From the NCBI GenBank assembly GCA_000349905.1, contig KB722738.1, positions 2,014,269 to 2,078,268 on the forward strand: a DNA stretch of 64,000 nt, given 5' to 3'. A model generated the notes under the pieces. The model did not search any database, was not told the DNA's origin, and worked only from the letters and a program-made list of their open reading frames with translations. Each line of letters opens with the position of its first letter. Position 1 is the stretch's first letter. Both the position numbers and the translations under genes were made by a program. This document shows, piece after piece, positions 48,468-60,598 of this stretch. This stretch comes from Volvariella volvacea V23. Lineage: Eukaryota > Basidiomycota > Agaricomycetes > Agaricales > Pluteaceae.

Positions 48468-48974
48468 GTGGGCGGGCGATGGAGGGATTTTAAGGATATT
48501 TGTGGACGGAGGGAGGAGGGAATACTGAGGTATTAGGCCGGATCTGGAAGGCTGATAATCGCGGAGCCACGCGAAGTCACCGCGACCAACGTGGACTGAA
48601 GCGGTGCGTTTAATTTGGCCAGCATCATACAATCCAACGTAGCCATTGTGGCCAGCGTCATACAATCCAATGAGCCATTGTGGCCGGCATCATACAATCC
48701 AATGTAGCCATTGTAGCCAACACCATAGCATTTTTCTAGCCATCTGGCCATCGCGGCCACTGCAGCCTTTGCAGCATCCCAGACCAGACCCACGTGCTCC
48801 CACTCCTGCATCTTCCGACTGCCGACCAGGCCATCCGACGTTCTCCCGTCCCGCCATCAGCAGCCATCATCGGTCTACGTCCACACTTATCACTCATCAC
48901 TCCCTGTTTTGGAAAACTGCTCGCATTTTCTACATACAATACATCCAAGATCACCGGCGTATCTACGGTCGGAC
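48468..48974. promoter_or_regulatory. TPS1 upstream region with minisatellite
   Basis: About 500 bp between the start of TPS1 and the stop codon of the P0 gene (both minus strand), so it must contain the P0 3' end and the TPS1 promoter. It includes the three-copy 33-base repeat listed separately. No clear CCCCT stress-response element cluster was identified. Confidence 0.5.
48617..48714. repeat. Three-copy 33-base tandem repeat
   Basis: Units at 48617-48649, 48650-48681 and 48682-48714 start GGCC(A/G)GC(A/G)TCATACAATCC and end AGCCATTGT. They differ by a few substitutions and one single-base deletion (unit 2 is 32 bases). A degraded fourth unit may begin at 48715 (AGCCAACACCATAGC). The array lies about 150-250 bases upstream of the TPS1 start codon. 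Confidence 0.9.
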
Positions 48975-50077
48975 TTAGTCGAACAAACCAAAGCCCTGGC
49001 GACATTGACATCACCGTCAGCTCCCAGCAACGTTCGAGCACTGTCACTCACCATGTCGTCGTCCGATTCCTCTTCCTTCTCGGGTTCGGGTTCTGCAGCG
49101 GCACCACCACCACCACCACCAGCGGCAGGTGCAGCATCCGCAGCCGGGGCAGCCGCAGCGGCAAACGCCTCAGGATTGGCCAGGTACTCCTTGATCTGCG
49201 CGCATTCCTCAGCACTTGATCGCGTACACCAGCGCAGCCACTGACCTTTTCAGCACCATCAAAGCTGTACTCGGTGGTCAGAGCAATGGCAATCAGGTTC
49301 TTGTAAGCATTGACGAGCGAGTGCGTGACCGAGACGATCGTGGGGTAGTTGAGAGCCAGCGAGATGGCAGCAATAGTCTTGATACCGCTCAAGAATCGGT
49401 TAATCAACTCTTGCTCATCGATATCCAACACATCCGGTGTGAACACGTTGCCCTTGTCGTAGATCTGCACGACAGTCATTCCGTACGTGAACGGAGAGAT
49501 GTTCAACATGTTCAACAGCGTCGCTTCGGAGGGCCCGACACGGGTGCCTGCAGTGACGACCTTGACATCGCTGACGATTTCAATAGTACCACGGGCAATC
49601 TTGGTCGGGATACCAAGGGCCTGGAAGAAAGACGTCTTTCCGGGCTCCATACCAGTGTTACCAGCAGGAATGGAAACATCCTTTGGCGCCAATGCACCAG
49701 CACGGGCGGGCGCAGCGACCTTGTTTGCGACGATGATCTCACGGACTTCCTTGAGGTCGTCGTTGGTGAAGACGAAACCGATGTTACCCTTGACGTGGGG
49801 GAGGATACGCTCGAATTGGGGGAATTCGCTCAGAGCAGTACGGAGTGCACGGCGGACCATGGTGTTCTTGCCCATGAGGACAACACCGCGGCTGCGGAGA
49901 GCGACACGGATTTGGTGCATTTGGTTGGATCCGACGTTGTCGACATTGACAATGAAGATGGAGGCTGCGATGCGTGAGACTAAGCCCCAAGCGTGGGTGA
50001 GTGGACGCACAGTAGGTGCTCAAGAGCTCCTTGAGCTTGGTGAAGTAAAGTTCCTTATCAGCACGGCTGGCACCCAT
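48975..50077 (-). CDS. RPP0: 60S acidic ribosomal protein P0
   Basis: Four exons on the minus strand (50077-50011, 49964-49246, 49195-49052, 48995-48975) join to 316 residues, the normal P0 length. It is the base of the ribosomal GTPase-associated stalk, binding 25S rRNA with its N-terminal L10-like domain and P1/P2 heterodimers through its C-terminal helices. Seen: [19 protein letters not shown] at the start, [64 protein letters not shown], the Ala/Gly-rich hinge, and the acidic tail [14 protein letters not shown]. The last six residues (GFGLFD) and stop sit alone in a 21-base exon, recovered by looking for the conserved tail downstream of the GTGAGT donor at 49051. That tail is the binding site for elongation factors. 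Location is cytoplasmic ribosomes. Confidence 0.95.
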
Positions 50078-51571
50078 TTTTGTTGTTGATTCTAAGGCGC
50101 GAATGAACACTGCACTATGCAGATGTGAGCACACCGACTCACTGTGTTAGTTGTACAATTCGTAAAAAGCCTCCCTATTGACCTCTTCCAGACAATCAGC
50201 ATCCGCCTTCCAACCCATCTGAACGAGACAAACATACCGAGCCGTGCCAATGGATTTTTCAAGGCGACAGGTGGAGAAGGACGACGATGAGGAGAAGGGA
50301 AATCTTGTGTGTACGCCCCGTCGTGGGAACCCCTGGATAAAGTTAAAGTTTGGTCTCCGCTGGCCGTCGCCGAACACACGTCATTGGCTCGTGGGCCGGT
50401 GCTTCACACGGTTTTCTGGAGCGTCCAACGACCTTTTCGTCGGTCCCTCGACCACGAACCATCTCGCTCCCTCCTCCCTCCTCTTCTTCCGTGGTCGTGT
50501 GCTCGTTGACCTTCATAGCTTCGCAGGAGACGGCGGTGGTGGCTCCCAAGTCGAAGAAGCGCTCGCTGCACGAAAGGGAAGAAAGCACTCTCGCGTCCGT
50601 CCATGCAATGGAATGTTGGGATGGCGTCAATTCACCGTTCGTTCTCTGAGCGGCCGAAGAATCAAAATTTACACCAACAAGAACAATACTCACGGACATG
50701 GTCATGGCCCGTTACTTCGTGCCCGGGCGCCTAATACAAGTCCTTCAGCGCCTTCAGCGCCTATCGTAACGTGTCACTCGTGTTCTGGAAGCGCTTGTGA
50801 TGAATATGTGCATCAGTATGGAGACAAGCATGGGTATACGTGCAGATGTGGATTGACAAGCTCCATTTCTCCGGCCTATGGAGAAGGCTATGACAAAACT
50901 GCGAACTTGGAGTTACCCCACAACTGTCCACAACAAATAGGTACGCCCTCCCCGAAAATCTCTCGAATTTGTCATGCACCGTTCTTAACTCTATTCTCCA
51001 TCTTGGTTTGATTTGTTTCATTCCTGTTTTTCCTCAATTTCATGGCTATGTCTACACCAACGCCAACACCGAATACCGTTAATCCATTACCACTACACCC
51101 ACCGCAGCACGGCCAGTCACCGCTCGTTCCTACCCAAGCCGTTATTCTCAACCAATATCAACTGCCCGTTCGCAATCACTCGTAGAGGCCTCACAACGAA
51201 CACGAGTGCCACAACCACATCTACAATCACCACACCCCGCATCATCTCCTGCTGTGCCTGCCTATCATGCTGCGCTACCTGGTTCTATTCTAGGTGCAAT
51301 TGCTGTCCCACCTTCCAGAAACTCTGTTTGTCTATCACGTACCGCCTTGAGCCCAGCCCCAGCTGTTCTCATCAGTCGAGGTGCTGCTTCTATCTTTCAT
51401 GCTGGTTCAGGTGCTGTCCCCCATAGCAAAATTCACGACAACGATCTCTCCCTGAAAGAGACACACACTTATAACTACCCAAGTAGCCAACCCGGGATAG
51501 CTCCCCTGGGCATCTTATCCTCCTTTGGAAACGAACCTGGTCATAACGGGATAGCTAACTTATCCTTAGCT
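50078..51571. other. Intergenic region and uncertain 5' part of the next gene
   Basis: About 1.5 kb. The first few hundred bases should be the P0 promoter (minus strand). From 51083 onward the frame of the downstream large protein is already open and its translation (Thr/Pro/Ser-rich) looks coding, but no ATG occurs in that frame before 51572. Another frame starts with ATG at 51042 (MAMSTPTPTPNTVN) and ends at 51185. A missing intron or a small sequence error may hide the true start. Confidence 0.4.
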
Positions 51572-54500
51572 ATGTCCAAGTCTCGCGAATACGGCAATGA
51601 CAGTGACAGGCTTATGCCTTATCCTCACATCTATCCCCCTGGGACAGCTACAGCTAGGGCAGCGAAAACAAAGATCTCAGGAAGACCCAAGATCCAAATG
51701 AAAGCTAGAGCCAAATCGAATTCAAAGTTGAAAGCGGGAATGACATTGTTACCTCATTTATTGTTCTCTACAACAGCATCGGAACCCGTTTCCCCCTTGG
51801 CGTCTCCTTTTATAACTTCGCGCCCAATTTCTCATTCGCCGTTAGCCTCATCGGCCTATTCGTGTTTGTTTACTGCCCGCACGCGTGCGTTACGCGACAA
51901 CAGCTTCAACTCGACAGCATTCGAGCCTATTTTCTCACCATCGGAAGTTGCTCATGACTCACCCCAATCACCCACCTACTTTCCGCGCCTACGTTCTCTT
52001 CACCTTTCCGATTTCAGCTCAAGCCTCACCCCTTACCACAGCTCCAGTTCCGTCTCGAATCCGAGAAAATACAGCACAAGCAGCACAAGCACACAGTCCC
52101 GTATTCGTCTCCGCACAATAGAACCAGCGAATGTCATTATTCGACCGCTTTGGACAAACCGGGGCCAGGTCCCGCTACCCATGGACGATCTTACCCCAGA
52201 TACTGGTCCCAGTGCTACGGATACGGGTGTGGACGTGACTACGGGTTCGGGCACCAACGAACCCTTTCCTCATACCCAGGCACGAGACAACCACACCCAA
52301 GACCAACCCGGAGGCCGCAGACTGGACCCACAGGCACCAAGAGCGAACCAGAGCCCACGTTCAACTAGACGCCAGCACCGCCTCACTTGCCCTCATTCAT
52401 CGAGCTACGACATAATCACATCCTTCTTCCGGCTGGCTGCTAAAAACGGGGATGTAGCTCTCACAGAGTCAATCTTTGATTTCTGTATGGAACGGCAGGT
52501 TTGGGACAGCATTGGGTGTACGGGTTCGGTTAAGCTCGTGGATAAGGATCGTGGTAGGGAGTGTGAGGACAGGGATGGCGAGAGTGATCAAGTCGACGCG
52601 TGCGGCCGCGTGTGTAGATGTTCGGTGGAGCTGTTGGTCACGTATGTAATTACTGCGCTGGACACCGAGCTCGCTGTTTCTGGTTCTGCATATGGGTTGA
52701 GCGCTGATGTTGGCGCTGGCGCGCGAGGGGGAGTCGGCAGCGCGCGGGCAGACGGAAATGAGCGGGAGTGGGACGATCGCTTCGGCTCACTAAAGGCTAA
52801 ACTTAGGAGTGGGCATGAGGACGCAGCAGGAGGCTGTGAGTCTGTACATGACCGCGATTGGTTATGGACGTGGGAATGGGCAGCACCACTGATAAGGGGA
52901 TTGATCGGAAGGTTCCTCGAAAACAGTAGAGTGTACGACGCATATGGGTTGTTTCGATACGTTGCGGGAGGAAGTCGTCATGGGGTTGGAGAAACCGAGA
53001 GCTTGGATGCTGTATTACCAGTGGCCATTGTGAGGAGGTTGTGCAAGGGTTTGGTGAAGGAGGGAATGTATGAAGAGGTCCTTGGGTTATCCCAAGTCGG
53101 GATGACTGGCTTTCAAGATTTGAGCGATAGCGCGAATGGAGCAGAGGTGGCGCTGGGCTATGTTCTGGACGATATCAAGAGGAAGAGATTGGAACGTGTC
53201 GACAGGACATTGGCATCGAGGCTTGGAGAGATGGTTTTGCATTCTATCACCTCACCTGGGCTTCAAGAACGTTCACGCCTGCATACATTCACATTTCAAC
53301 GTTCGCTGCAGAACTTCATTACCGTCCTGATCAGAAGCGGTCTGTCAGTCAAGGCTATGCAAATCATACACGCTCTACATCATCATCAAGTCAATCTATC
53401 CCCGAAAGCAAGCAATATTCCACTTGTACCACCTGAACGTCGACCACGTCAGCATGTGCCAAGTGCTCGTCTAGATAAGCAGACATTAACGCCGTTCTTC
53501 GATCTAGGGTTCTTGAACACAGTGACAATGTTATTATTGCGTCATCAACAAACTAACTCGGTTCAGGGTCTAGTTCGCTTGGTGCCTCAACTTCTCCCGC
53601 AACATCACGCTGATCCTTTGCTGGATCGAGTGGCGCTTGTTTTAGCGAGGCAAGGCGCCCATGAATTTGCTTCGAAACTACTCCGATCGAGGACTGCGCG
53701 TTTGCACTCGTCTTCTTCTACGTCACTATTGCGTCGTGGAGATGGGCTGAGGAATTTAACTTCTCGTGCCATTGGATTTCGGTTGAGGCACCCTACTCCA
53801 CATGACGTCGGGAAGGCCCTGGCTATCTATAGACAGCGCAGATCGGCAGCACCCAAGGCAACTAGAAGGCGGCACGCGACACCATTACCTTCGACCACGT
53901 CTAAAATTACCTCTGCCAATGGTGATTCTTACCCATCCAAGATGGATATCACCCACCTCGTATCGATTCTCGTCAACTCCCGGGACATCCGAGCAGCAAA
54001 GAAGCTTCTCAGCGTCGAAAACGCCAAGCTCGATGACAAAACACGTACAACGATCTGTAATACCATTCTTCACGGTATGGTGAAGAATGGGCATCACCTA
54101 AGTGGGAGACAAGTCCGACATGTCCTCAATACCCGAAATGCGTTTATGAAGCAATATAATTTTCGACCGGACCAAGTAACGATGAATGTTCAGGTCAAGG
54201 CGTTATTGTTGTGGAAGATGGCGTTTACGACGGAGAGGGTCAAGGTGTTGTTCAACCTGTTGGTGAGGGATGGGAACTGGGTGCAAGAGAGATGGAGGAG
54301 GTTTGATGGGTACCCCTTCGAGTTGGATGAAGATTACTCAAGTCACGCGAACACGTACGCGAGTAAGCTAGACGGCAGAGGCAGTGCGCGTATTAGTGAT
54401 GCTGTCTGTCAGCGCAGGACCGGAGTACCCATTCGTTCTGATCTGGATGCTAGACGGAACGGCGAAAGCTGGTCATCCTCGTCATCTATTCTACCCCATA

Positions 54501-54826
54501 ACCGCTCATCCACGTCCCCGACGAACTTACATGCTGCTGCTGCGGTCCACGACCCCAACACAGCTTCGCAAACAGCCTTGATGTTACCCGGAGGGTTAGG
54601 ATTGCCGGCTATACCTAAAGATTGCTCCTTCCAGAAACACGTAAGACCTCTGTACAAGATGTTTGTTAAGGCGTTTTATTTAAGGGGTGATGTCGATGCT
54701 GCGAGAACCGTAGTTGGCATTCTGAAAGACGAAGAGGCGGTGCAGAGACAGGAGAGAGAGAAGAGGGAAAAGGCTAGAATGTTGGGGAGGCTAAAGAAGA
54801 AAAGGAGGGAAGGAGGGAATATGTGA
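51572..54826 (+). CDS. Large helical protein, PPR-like, possibly mitochondrial; start uncertain
   Basis: A single open frame ends at 54826. From the first in-frame ATG (51572) it encodes 1084 residues, but the frame is open back to 51083, giving up to about 1247 codons. The N-terminal third is Ser/Thr/Pro/Arg-rich and disordered. The C-terminal two thirds is helical with features of pentatricopeptide-like repeats: SYDIITSFFRLAAKNGDVALTE, VAIVRRLCKGLVKEGMYEEVL, FITVLIRSGLSVKAMQII, THLVSILVNSRDIRAAKKLL and FVKAFYLRGDVDAARTVVG. The end is a lysine/arginine-rich helix. Fungal PPR proteins generally act on mitochondrial RNA. The Arg/Ser-rich start fits organellar import, but no clean presequence can be defined because the start is unknown. 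Function is therefore a family-level inference. Confidence 0.65.
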   Translation: MSKSREYGNDSDRLMPYPHIYPPGTATARAAKTKISGRPKIQMKARAKSNSKLKAGMTLLPHLLFSTTASEPVSPLASPFITSRPISHSPLASSAYSCLFTARTRALRDNSFNSTAFEPIFSPSEVAHDSPQSPTYFPRLRSLHLSDFSSSLTPYHSSSSVSNPRKYSTSSTSTQSRIRLRTIEPANVIIRPLWTNRGQVPLPMDDLTPDTGPSATDTGVDVTTGSGTNEPFPHTQARDNHTQDQPGGRRLDPQAPRANQSPRSTRRQHRLTCPHSSSYDIITSFFRLAAKNGDVALTESIFDFCMERQVWDSIGCTGSVKLVDKDRGRECEDRDGESDQVDACGRVCRCSVELLVTYVITALDTELAVSGSAYGLSADVGAGARGGVGSARADGNEREWDDRFGSLKAKLRSGHEDAAGGCESVHDRDWLWTWEWAAPLIRGLIGRFLENSRVYDAYGLFRYVAGGSRHGVGETESLDAVLPVAIVRRLCKGLVKEGMYEEVLGLSQVGMTGFQDLSDSANGAEVALGYVLDDIKRKRLERVDRTLASRLGEMVLHSITSPGLQERSRLHTFTFQRSLQNFITVLIRSGLSVKAMQIIHALHHHQVNLSPKASNIPLVPPERRPRQHVPSARLDKQTLTPFFDLGFLNTVTMLLLRHQQTNSVQGLVRLVPQLLPQHHADPLLDRVALVLARQGAHEFASKLLRSRTARLHSSSSTSLLRRGDGLRNLTSRAIGFRLRHPTPHDVGKALAIYRQRRSAAPKATRRRHATPLPSTTSKITSANGDSYPSKMDITHLVSILVNSRDIRAAKKLLSVENAKLDDKTRTTICNTILHGMVKNGHHLSGRQVRHVLNTRNAFMKQYNFRPDQVTMNVQVKALLLWKMAFTTERVKVLFNLLVRDGNWVQERWRRFDGYPFELDEDYSSHANTYASKLDGRGSARISDAVCQRRTGVPIRSDLDARRNGESWSSSSSILPHNRSSTSPTNLHAAAAVHDPNTASQTALMLPGGLGLPAIPKDCSFQKHVRPLYKMFVKAFYLRGDVDAARTVVGILKDEEAVQRQEREKREKARMLGRLKKKRREGGNM

Positions 54827-57800
54827 ATTGTGGCACCAATTTTGGAGAAGGGGCGTGAGACGATGGATATCAATTTGGAGAGGGTGATAGAAGCTCGCAG
54901 AGGCGATAGAGGGCTTGTTCGTTAGTTTGGCGATCTAGAGGTATAGTACTTAGTGCTGTGGGTTGCTTGTGGTGTCGTTAACACCCATAACAATATAATG
55001 GACACCTTGCCATGCCCTTTTGTGGAAACCTTGGTCAAAAAGAGGAACGCTGCTCCTTCTCTTCGTCGTGAGGCAACTAAACAACGTTTCCTTGGTGTTT
55101 TGTGTATGTCAGACCTACCGTCTTCTACATTGGAGGCTGTAATGCTCCGTGTACCGACGCAGGTACGCTTAACGTATCTATCTCTGCAGAGATACGTCCA
55201 CAGAGTAAGCTATCTTCAGGACTTGGCTAATTCCATGAGCTACCCTCATGTCAGTTATGTCCTGACAGGTTCTACAGAGGCCCTCTCTACCCCATGAACG
55301 TGCTCGAGGGCTGTCTAAACGATACAATTACACAGTAATGAAGGGCTCTGGGCTGTAAACACGAACATGCACCTCCGTCATTTTTGATGTCGAATGACGC
55401 CTACGTTCTATAAAAGGTGAAACTGCCTCGATTAGCCTACATTGCGAGCGAAACCACTGATACAGTTTGCCGTCATCTGGTAAGGCAGTCCTACTACTTG
55501 CTGCATGCACGCCTACATACTAATATAGGCTAAGCGATTTTGACCACCATTTTGATAGGTTTGAGGGGAAATGATTGAGAACACAACAGCCCGAATCCGC
55601 ATTGCATGCTTGCTAGCACTGAGTAAGCGTATGTGGAACACATCTCGGGGCGGTTCGTCCGTTGTTTTGTGCACACCTGCTGCACGAGGCGCATTCACCG
55701 TTGTGAATATGTGGATAGGGCAAATGAATTGCTAGCTCCAAATGCGGAAAAGCAACGCGATGATTTCGCTTTCTGGTGTATTTTTGTGATACCGAATCAG
55801 TGTCAATATTGCCAATGGGGTTCTTGCGAATACAGGTGTACATTGCAACATACTATATCTGCACCTGTAACCTGTGCTAACGGTGGGACACGGTGGTCAA
55901 GTTATGGGAATCTGCCAAGGAGCGAAGAACGCACCCCTCTGACGCTATCATGGCAAAAAACACGCACTGTTCACGCCCCAGAGCCCCTGTTCACGTAGCG
56001 GCGCATCAAAGAGTGAGTCCACCAGCCATGACATGGGTACAACAACCGATACTGCGCCACACCGTGGCACCACCGCAAGGACAGCAGTAGTGGTCGTGGT
56101 ACTTGGACTAGAGCTAATTAGTTGGGCTTGAGGTCGTCTAGCTAGCCGTCTAAAGACGTCACCCCATGCGCTATACAATAGCTAATGGCTACGAGCGAGC
56201 AGTTCGGTAGCAGGCATTGTTGGGATGATGTCCGGCGATCGGCCAACTATGATGAGATTCTCATTAATGCCAGGCGACGCGGACCCCATCGACATGACTA
56301 GAAGACAGCAGCATAGAATGGATCTCACTGGAAGGACAATAGCTATCCCACTGGCATTCGAATGGGGATGGATTGAGTGGGAACGGAAGGCAAGTTCGCG
56401 ATATGGAAAACAACACAGCCTCACTAATCGGCCAAGGTGCCCCACAGTTATCCCCCTTCGTACTCGAAAATTTACGCAGTGACAGGTGTACCAGCTCCTC
56501 ATTTTCTACTGGAATGCGCACGTCTGCTCGGTGGAAGTTTTGCCTAATTAGCACCGGCTTTAGCTAACTCGGCGCAGTGGAGCTGATAAGTAAGAACCGT
56601 GCACCGCCCTCAATTGCGCGTGACTCTGGGAAACAAAATACAGGCAGGAGCTCCAAAAGGACTGGATCGGCCACACAGTTCATTTGCGCTTGTTCTCGCT
56701 CGCAGTAGGGCGCAGAGCGCAATGGCACAGTAATGGTACAATGCGCACACTGCGCGGGAATATAATGTCTGTGTGCGGGACCCGAAACAGGAGTTCAAAC
56801 AAGGCCCTGTCATGGAGTGCGATGAGCGGACCCTGTACAGCTATGCAACATTCCCTTAAGTGCGCTGTATATGTAGGAGTATCGTTTTGCCTTATATTGG
56901 ACGCCGTACGGCCAACGACGGCGGGGGTATAGTGGCTGGAATTCGTTACTCTGAAACTATGACCAAAGGCCCGTCTAGAGGCCGTACCTCATTAGGCTGC
57001 AGGGATAAGCCGATTAGGTTGTCACCGTGCTGGCCCAGAAGTAGTCGAGGTTGGGTGTCACGAGACAGAGTCCGCGGCACGCGGCTGGGTCAGCTTACCA
57101 CCTCATTCTTCAAAGCTTAATGAACCGCAGTCTCCAACTCTCCTAAAGCCCTGTAAACATCGAGGAGTGCTTTAACGATAGTCTTATCGAGGTTAAAAGC
57201 AAGTCGATTATCTGCCACTTGTCTTCCCCTCGTTTGGGTTGATTTGCGCTTACGTCAGTAGATGCCACGGTGGCCAATAAATGGCTTGGGGATCTTGGCA
57301 CGTTCGAGGACCAAATTGTGGGTTTCCCCGGGTGGATTAAACTTTCTATCAGAAGGCTCATTCGAATACGTTGTACCACAAGGCTCCTGGACCGAAGAGG
57401 AAATCCCGACGCACTGCCTCGTTCAATTCAACCAGCCAGATTTGGGTCCGTCTGTCAAAAAATTTTCTCAGGATAGAGTGTGCGTAAGGGGAATTCAAAA
57501 GGGTCGAAGAGTTCAGGAGGAATTGTCATATGGGTGCTTGGCGACGTTCAACGGTGAACTGAAGGATGTCAAGCCTCTGGTCCCGTGCTCAAGAAAAGGC
57601 TGTGTCTTTCACGAGGAAGGCCGTAAAAGTAGGTGTGGTGATGACTTATCAATGCCAGAAAAGCGTGCTTGAAAGCTCCTGCTCATAGTGAGCCCACCCC
57701 CATTCATGCAAGATGCCAAGACGGGAGAAGCGAATCCGGGGTAAAAAGCGGTAAGTAAAAGTGAAGTACGTGGATAAGACTTAGCAAAAACAATTATTTG

Positions 57801-57854
57801 TTCCTGTTATCTCCAACAGTGCAGTCATTGAAGACCTCATTTGTGTCGTCCTTC

Positions 57855-58302
57855 CTACGTTGACGGAGTAATTGAAAAGTGAGTCCACGATCCACTGCCA
57901 AAATCCTGTGGGGGCGCGTACCTGCCAGGTTCCCCAGTTGAAGATTGCTCATCCATGACCAAGGAGATGACCGCGTAGTCGTGAATATGACCAAACAACG
58001 CGCAGTCGGCCACCGCGGTCGGACCGCTGACGTGTGCATTAGGGAAAGATCGGTTAGGAAACGAAGAGCACAGGTAAGGGTGACAACTTGGCTGTCTTAG
58101 ACTGCCTCCCATGCAGTGCAAAGTACGCCGGATAACTCATCTCAAAGACATCCAAACACCTGCCCATGCGTCCAGGATGAAATAGAGCAATGCAATACTG
58201 ATTTTTGCCATTTACGCTTTTCCAATAAGGGTCACGATAATTGCACTGCGGAATTCGCTTCATCCCATTCAAAGCACCATTAAGCAGTGTTTTATGCCAC
58301 AT
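57855..58302 (-). other. Possible coding remnant, unrecognised
   Basis: On the minus strand, 58302-58054 reads QCNYRDPYWKSVNGKNQY, then CLDVFEMSYPAYFALHG, and a separate frame below it (from about 57990) reads ADCALFGHIHDYAVISLVMD, ending near a GTACGC donor. The amino acid composition is balanced and unlike the random frames around it. The two parts could be joined by a short intron, but I found no start, no complete exon chain and no family match. It may be a remnant of a decayed gene or transposon. Confidence 0.25.
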
Positions 58303-60565
58303 TGGGTAAGCACTTGAACAATGATCGACATACTAAAGAGGCAATTCCATTTTTGGGACAGCTCTCAAGTTTTGTGGTAATGACTTGCTCTTGCAATAGA
58401 AAGATTAACCTCACCGCCTTTTCCGATGTTGGGATATAGTCAACAAAAGAAAGGTCGCATAGGTATCACCAAAAACCCTATTGATTTTCGTGCTGTGGGT
58501 ATCGGTCTGCGAGGAATCCGAAATGCCATCAAGTAGCGCATTCGGGGGAGACAACAACTCATTGAGAATTTATTACATCCCGACCTTTCCAGATGACTTG
58601 TCGGCTGTCCAGCTTGCTCAATGTGCCGGTAGGCTGTTCTCCGGATTGACAGGTACCAGGAATAGCACAATGCTAACAGCTCGGGGGATTGACGGTGCGG
58701 TGATTTCCTCCGATTTGTTATTGCTCACTAAAACGCAATTAAAAACAGTCATGAAAGTCACATGCCTAGAGTTTGCTCATGGCGATGGTCCAAATTGTGG
58801 ACATTTGGCTCGGGGACAGTGAGCGGCCGACGCCGGAGTCGGGCAGTGCACAATGAGGGCCATCTGCTGCATATCTCGCAGTTGAGCATTAACACTGGTT
58901 TCTCTACAGTCCACAGATTAGTTCCGGCGGTTGCAGGATTGTTCTTGCCAAGTCCTATACCTCCAGCTTGATTTTCACAATAGCTTGCCACAGCACCATA
59001 TTGCATTACGTAATACACGATAAGTATCCAGGAAGTAAGGGGTTTATACCTGTGTAAGTGGCGCTAAAACCTGTGAAAGCGCACTGCGTTGAACAGTCAT
59101 TTTCAGACTTGAATTCACTTGACGCGGGCGCAGCGACAGGGGAAGCCATCTCTCGGTGATCAAACATAGAAGCCACGTGGCATAGCAGATCCCATCAACT
59201 ATACGAGATCGGAGGGCTCCTTGATGTTCTTTTGAGATCGAAGTGATGGTATCTCCCATCTTGATACTTTATTTTGTGTTCTCGTGGGAGTCTTGCAACT
59301 TATCGTCTTTGTGGCAGCTATTTTGGACCACGGATGGGCTAGATGACGAGACTTTGCGTGGAACCGCAAAGAAAAATATGACGTTGAGCTTAACGTAAGT
59401 ATTTTTTTGCACGCACACAGGGAGAAAGAGATGCCTACTTTTTTCTCGGTCCTTGACCCGGTGGCTATCGCGCTGATAGAGTGTATTGAGAGAGAGGGAT
59501 CTTCCGGTGATGACATAGGCGATATCTGGGGATTACGTTTTTGTCTTTGTGTGGCAAGGTAGGCGCATTACTATTTTACAAATGACCTCACAGGATCACC
59601 AAGACTCTATTGGTGTGTATACGTCACTGAGTCAGCATTTTTGTGGACCAGGGAATCGCAGCACAGATGTAATGTCCGCCGTTCATATTATTTTCGCCGC
59701 GGGACACTCAATATGAAGCAGGGTGCACTAAGCAGAACAGCATATCTAATAGATGGGAGCACCAGAATACAGCGCATAAGATAAAGCGGTACTCTGAGCC
59801 ACAACAATACTCACAGCAAAAAAGATCGGCATATGCGGAGAAGGGGCAGTGAATCCTGAGCACAGTCGCGCTTCTACAGTGGCTCTGTTGGGGACTGAAG
59901 TGTGGCTCGGAGCTCAAGCTTGTGTAGTTGGCGAGCGCCGATAGGATGACGCTATTTCAAAATTGCAGGTGAGATGGATAGATGAAATTAGTTTGTGAAC
60001 AAAGAAGTGCCACTCGCCGTGGCATGAGCTCCGGAGTATCTCCCGTCGCCTAGCTTTGCAGCTGTGTTCAATGCAAGATCACCGCTAGCGATAAGTAGTA
60101 AACCAAAAGGCTCGGAAGGCGTGGTCTTGCGGGCTGGGTGTCAGCTTGTTGTCCGCTTGAAGCTCAAGTGCCGGTGTCACCCTGGGCACATTAAGCCCAG
60201 GGGCGACCTAGGCCGTGCACTAATACCTTTGTCCTTTTTTCTTTTCTACAAGCAGCGGCGCTTTTTCAGAAGATACGTTTGGGCGTCCAGCGCACAAGAG
60301 TATTTGATCCTTAGATATGTGTAGGATGGCAAACGTGTGATCGAGATCTGGCAACGATGATTGGCGCCAAGAAAGTGGGACCACATGAGATTCCGATCGA
60401 GTCGTAGATATTCCCCAGCAAAACTGCAGCTCTGTATATCTGCTTAAGGATTGCGATAGGCAGAAAATAAAGTGCATCGTGACATTTGGAGTTTTTTTAT
60501 AATAATTACACTCGTGTCTTCTAATAGTTTTGCAATTATTATGAAATCATTATAATTCAAAGCCA

Positions 60566-60598
60566 ATCTTAAATAAATAAATAAGTAAATAAATAATT
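60566..60598. repeat. AAAT microsatellite
   Basis: Imperfect run of AAAT/AAGT tetranucleotides (about eight units) in an A/T-rich stretch about 120 bases upstream of the Ca2+-ATPase start codon. Confidence 0.8.

Noticed and set aside
47757..48536. Plus-strand frames opposite TPS1
   Set aside because: Antisense shadows of a highly conserved enzyme gene with GC-rich third positions.
48533..48811. Minus-strand frame running through the minisatellite
   Set aside because: Periodic translation is a consequence of the 33-base repeat; no start or conserved protein.
49216..49977. 253-codon plus-strand frame opposite the P0 gene
   Set aside because: Exact antisense shadow of the conserved P0 coding exon.
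57262..57672. 136-codon plus-strand frame
   Set aside because: ATG-initiated and uninterrupted, but no recognised motif and no supporting context; kept out for lack of evidence.
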